Source: Clostridiales bacterium (lineage in GTDB: Bacteria; Bacillota; Clostridia; Tissierellales; Sedimentibacteraceae). Taken from it: 5,835 bases of DNA. A program made the position numbers and the translations under genes. Positions 5,781-5,835 of the stretch are shown piece after piece. The DNA lies in contig DMWH01000068.1 in the NCBI GenBank assembly GCA_003483345.1, positions 487 through 6,321 on the forward strand, in the 5' to 3' direction. How positions within the stretch are numbered: position 1 is the first letter of the stretch; the number at the start of each line of letters is the position of its first letter. A model generated the notes under the pieces. The model saw nothing but the letters and a program-made list of their open reading frames with translations. It had not been told where the DNA came from and ran no database searches.

Positions 5781-5820
5781 CAGAATACATTATTTATTTT
5801 CTATTCATTCCTTGTTTACA
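5775..5820. repeat. Widely spaced inverted repeat TGTAAACA / TGTTTACA
   Basis: TGTAAACA (5775-5782) and TGTTTACA (5813-5820) are exact 8-bp inverted copies separated by 30 bp. Centre-to-centre distance is 38 bp, between three and four helical turns. One arm overlaps the candidate -35 of the 142-residue gene, and the other lies upstream. This suggests a pair of regulator half-sites, but the regulator is unknown and the sequence is AT-rich. Confidence 0.35.
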
Positions 5821-5835
5821 TAATTAAATTTATGT

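Overview
The window (about 35% GC by eye) looks like chromosomal DNA of a low-GC, anaerobic, probably spore-forming Gram-positive bacterium of the Clostridia. The grounds are AT-rich codon use, strong AGGAGG-type ribosome binding sites, sigma-A-like promoters, a surface protein anchored by S-layer homology (SLH) domains, and a DegV/FakB-type protein. No RNA genes, insertion sequences, CRISPR arrays or phage genes were seen.

Layout. (1) At the left edge, minus strand, is the N-terminal 84 residues of a DegV-family fatty-acid-binding protein, with its own good promoter. (2) Upstream of it, also minus strand, is a TetR-family repressor of 206 residues. (3) The divergent control region (about 1034-1214) separates the repressor from a plus-strand gene. 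It holds a near-consensus sigma-A promoter facing right, an extended -10 facing left, and between them a cluster of TGACT half-sites that includes the perfect palindrome TGACTGCAGTCA. (4) An 811-residue secreted protein follows: signal peptide, three SLH domains, a beta-rich middle, and a C-terminal domain matching DUF6273. (5) A strong bidirectional terminator and an AU-rich hairpin lie between this gene and the next, convergent one. (6) Two minus-strand genes fill the right part: a 142-residue protein with a carboxypeptidase-regulatory-like beta-sandwich domain and, 109 nt downstream, a 467-residue glucose/sorbosone-dehydrogenase-type beta-propeller that starts at TTG and has no signal peptide.

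Functional reading. The TetR protein probably represses both itself and the SLH/DUF6273 surface protein from the shared operator region, so this pair looks like an inducible cell-surface module with an unknown inducer. The two right-hand genes may form a unit. The beta-sandwich resembles domains found in clostridial spore cortex/peptidoglycan proteins, and a sigma-E-like promoter candidate precedes the propeller gene. A link to sporulation is therefore possible but unproven. Nothing here demonstrates a wholly new system. The points most worth following are the SLH-DUF6273 protein under TetR control and the cytoplasm-type PQQ-dehydrogenase-like propeller in an apparent anaerobe.
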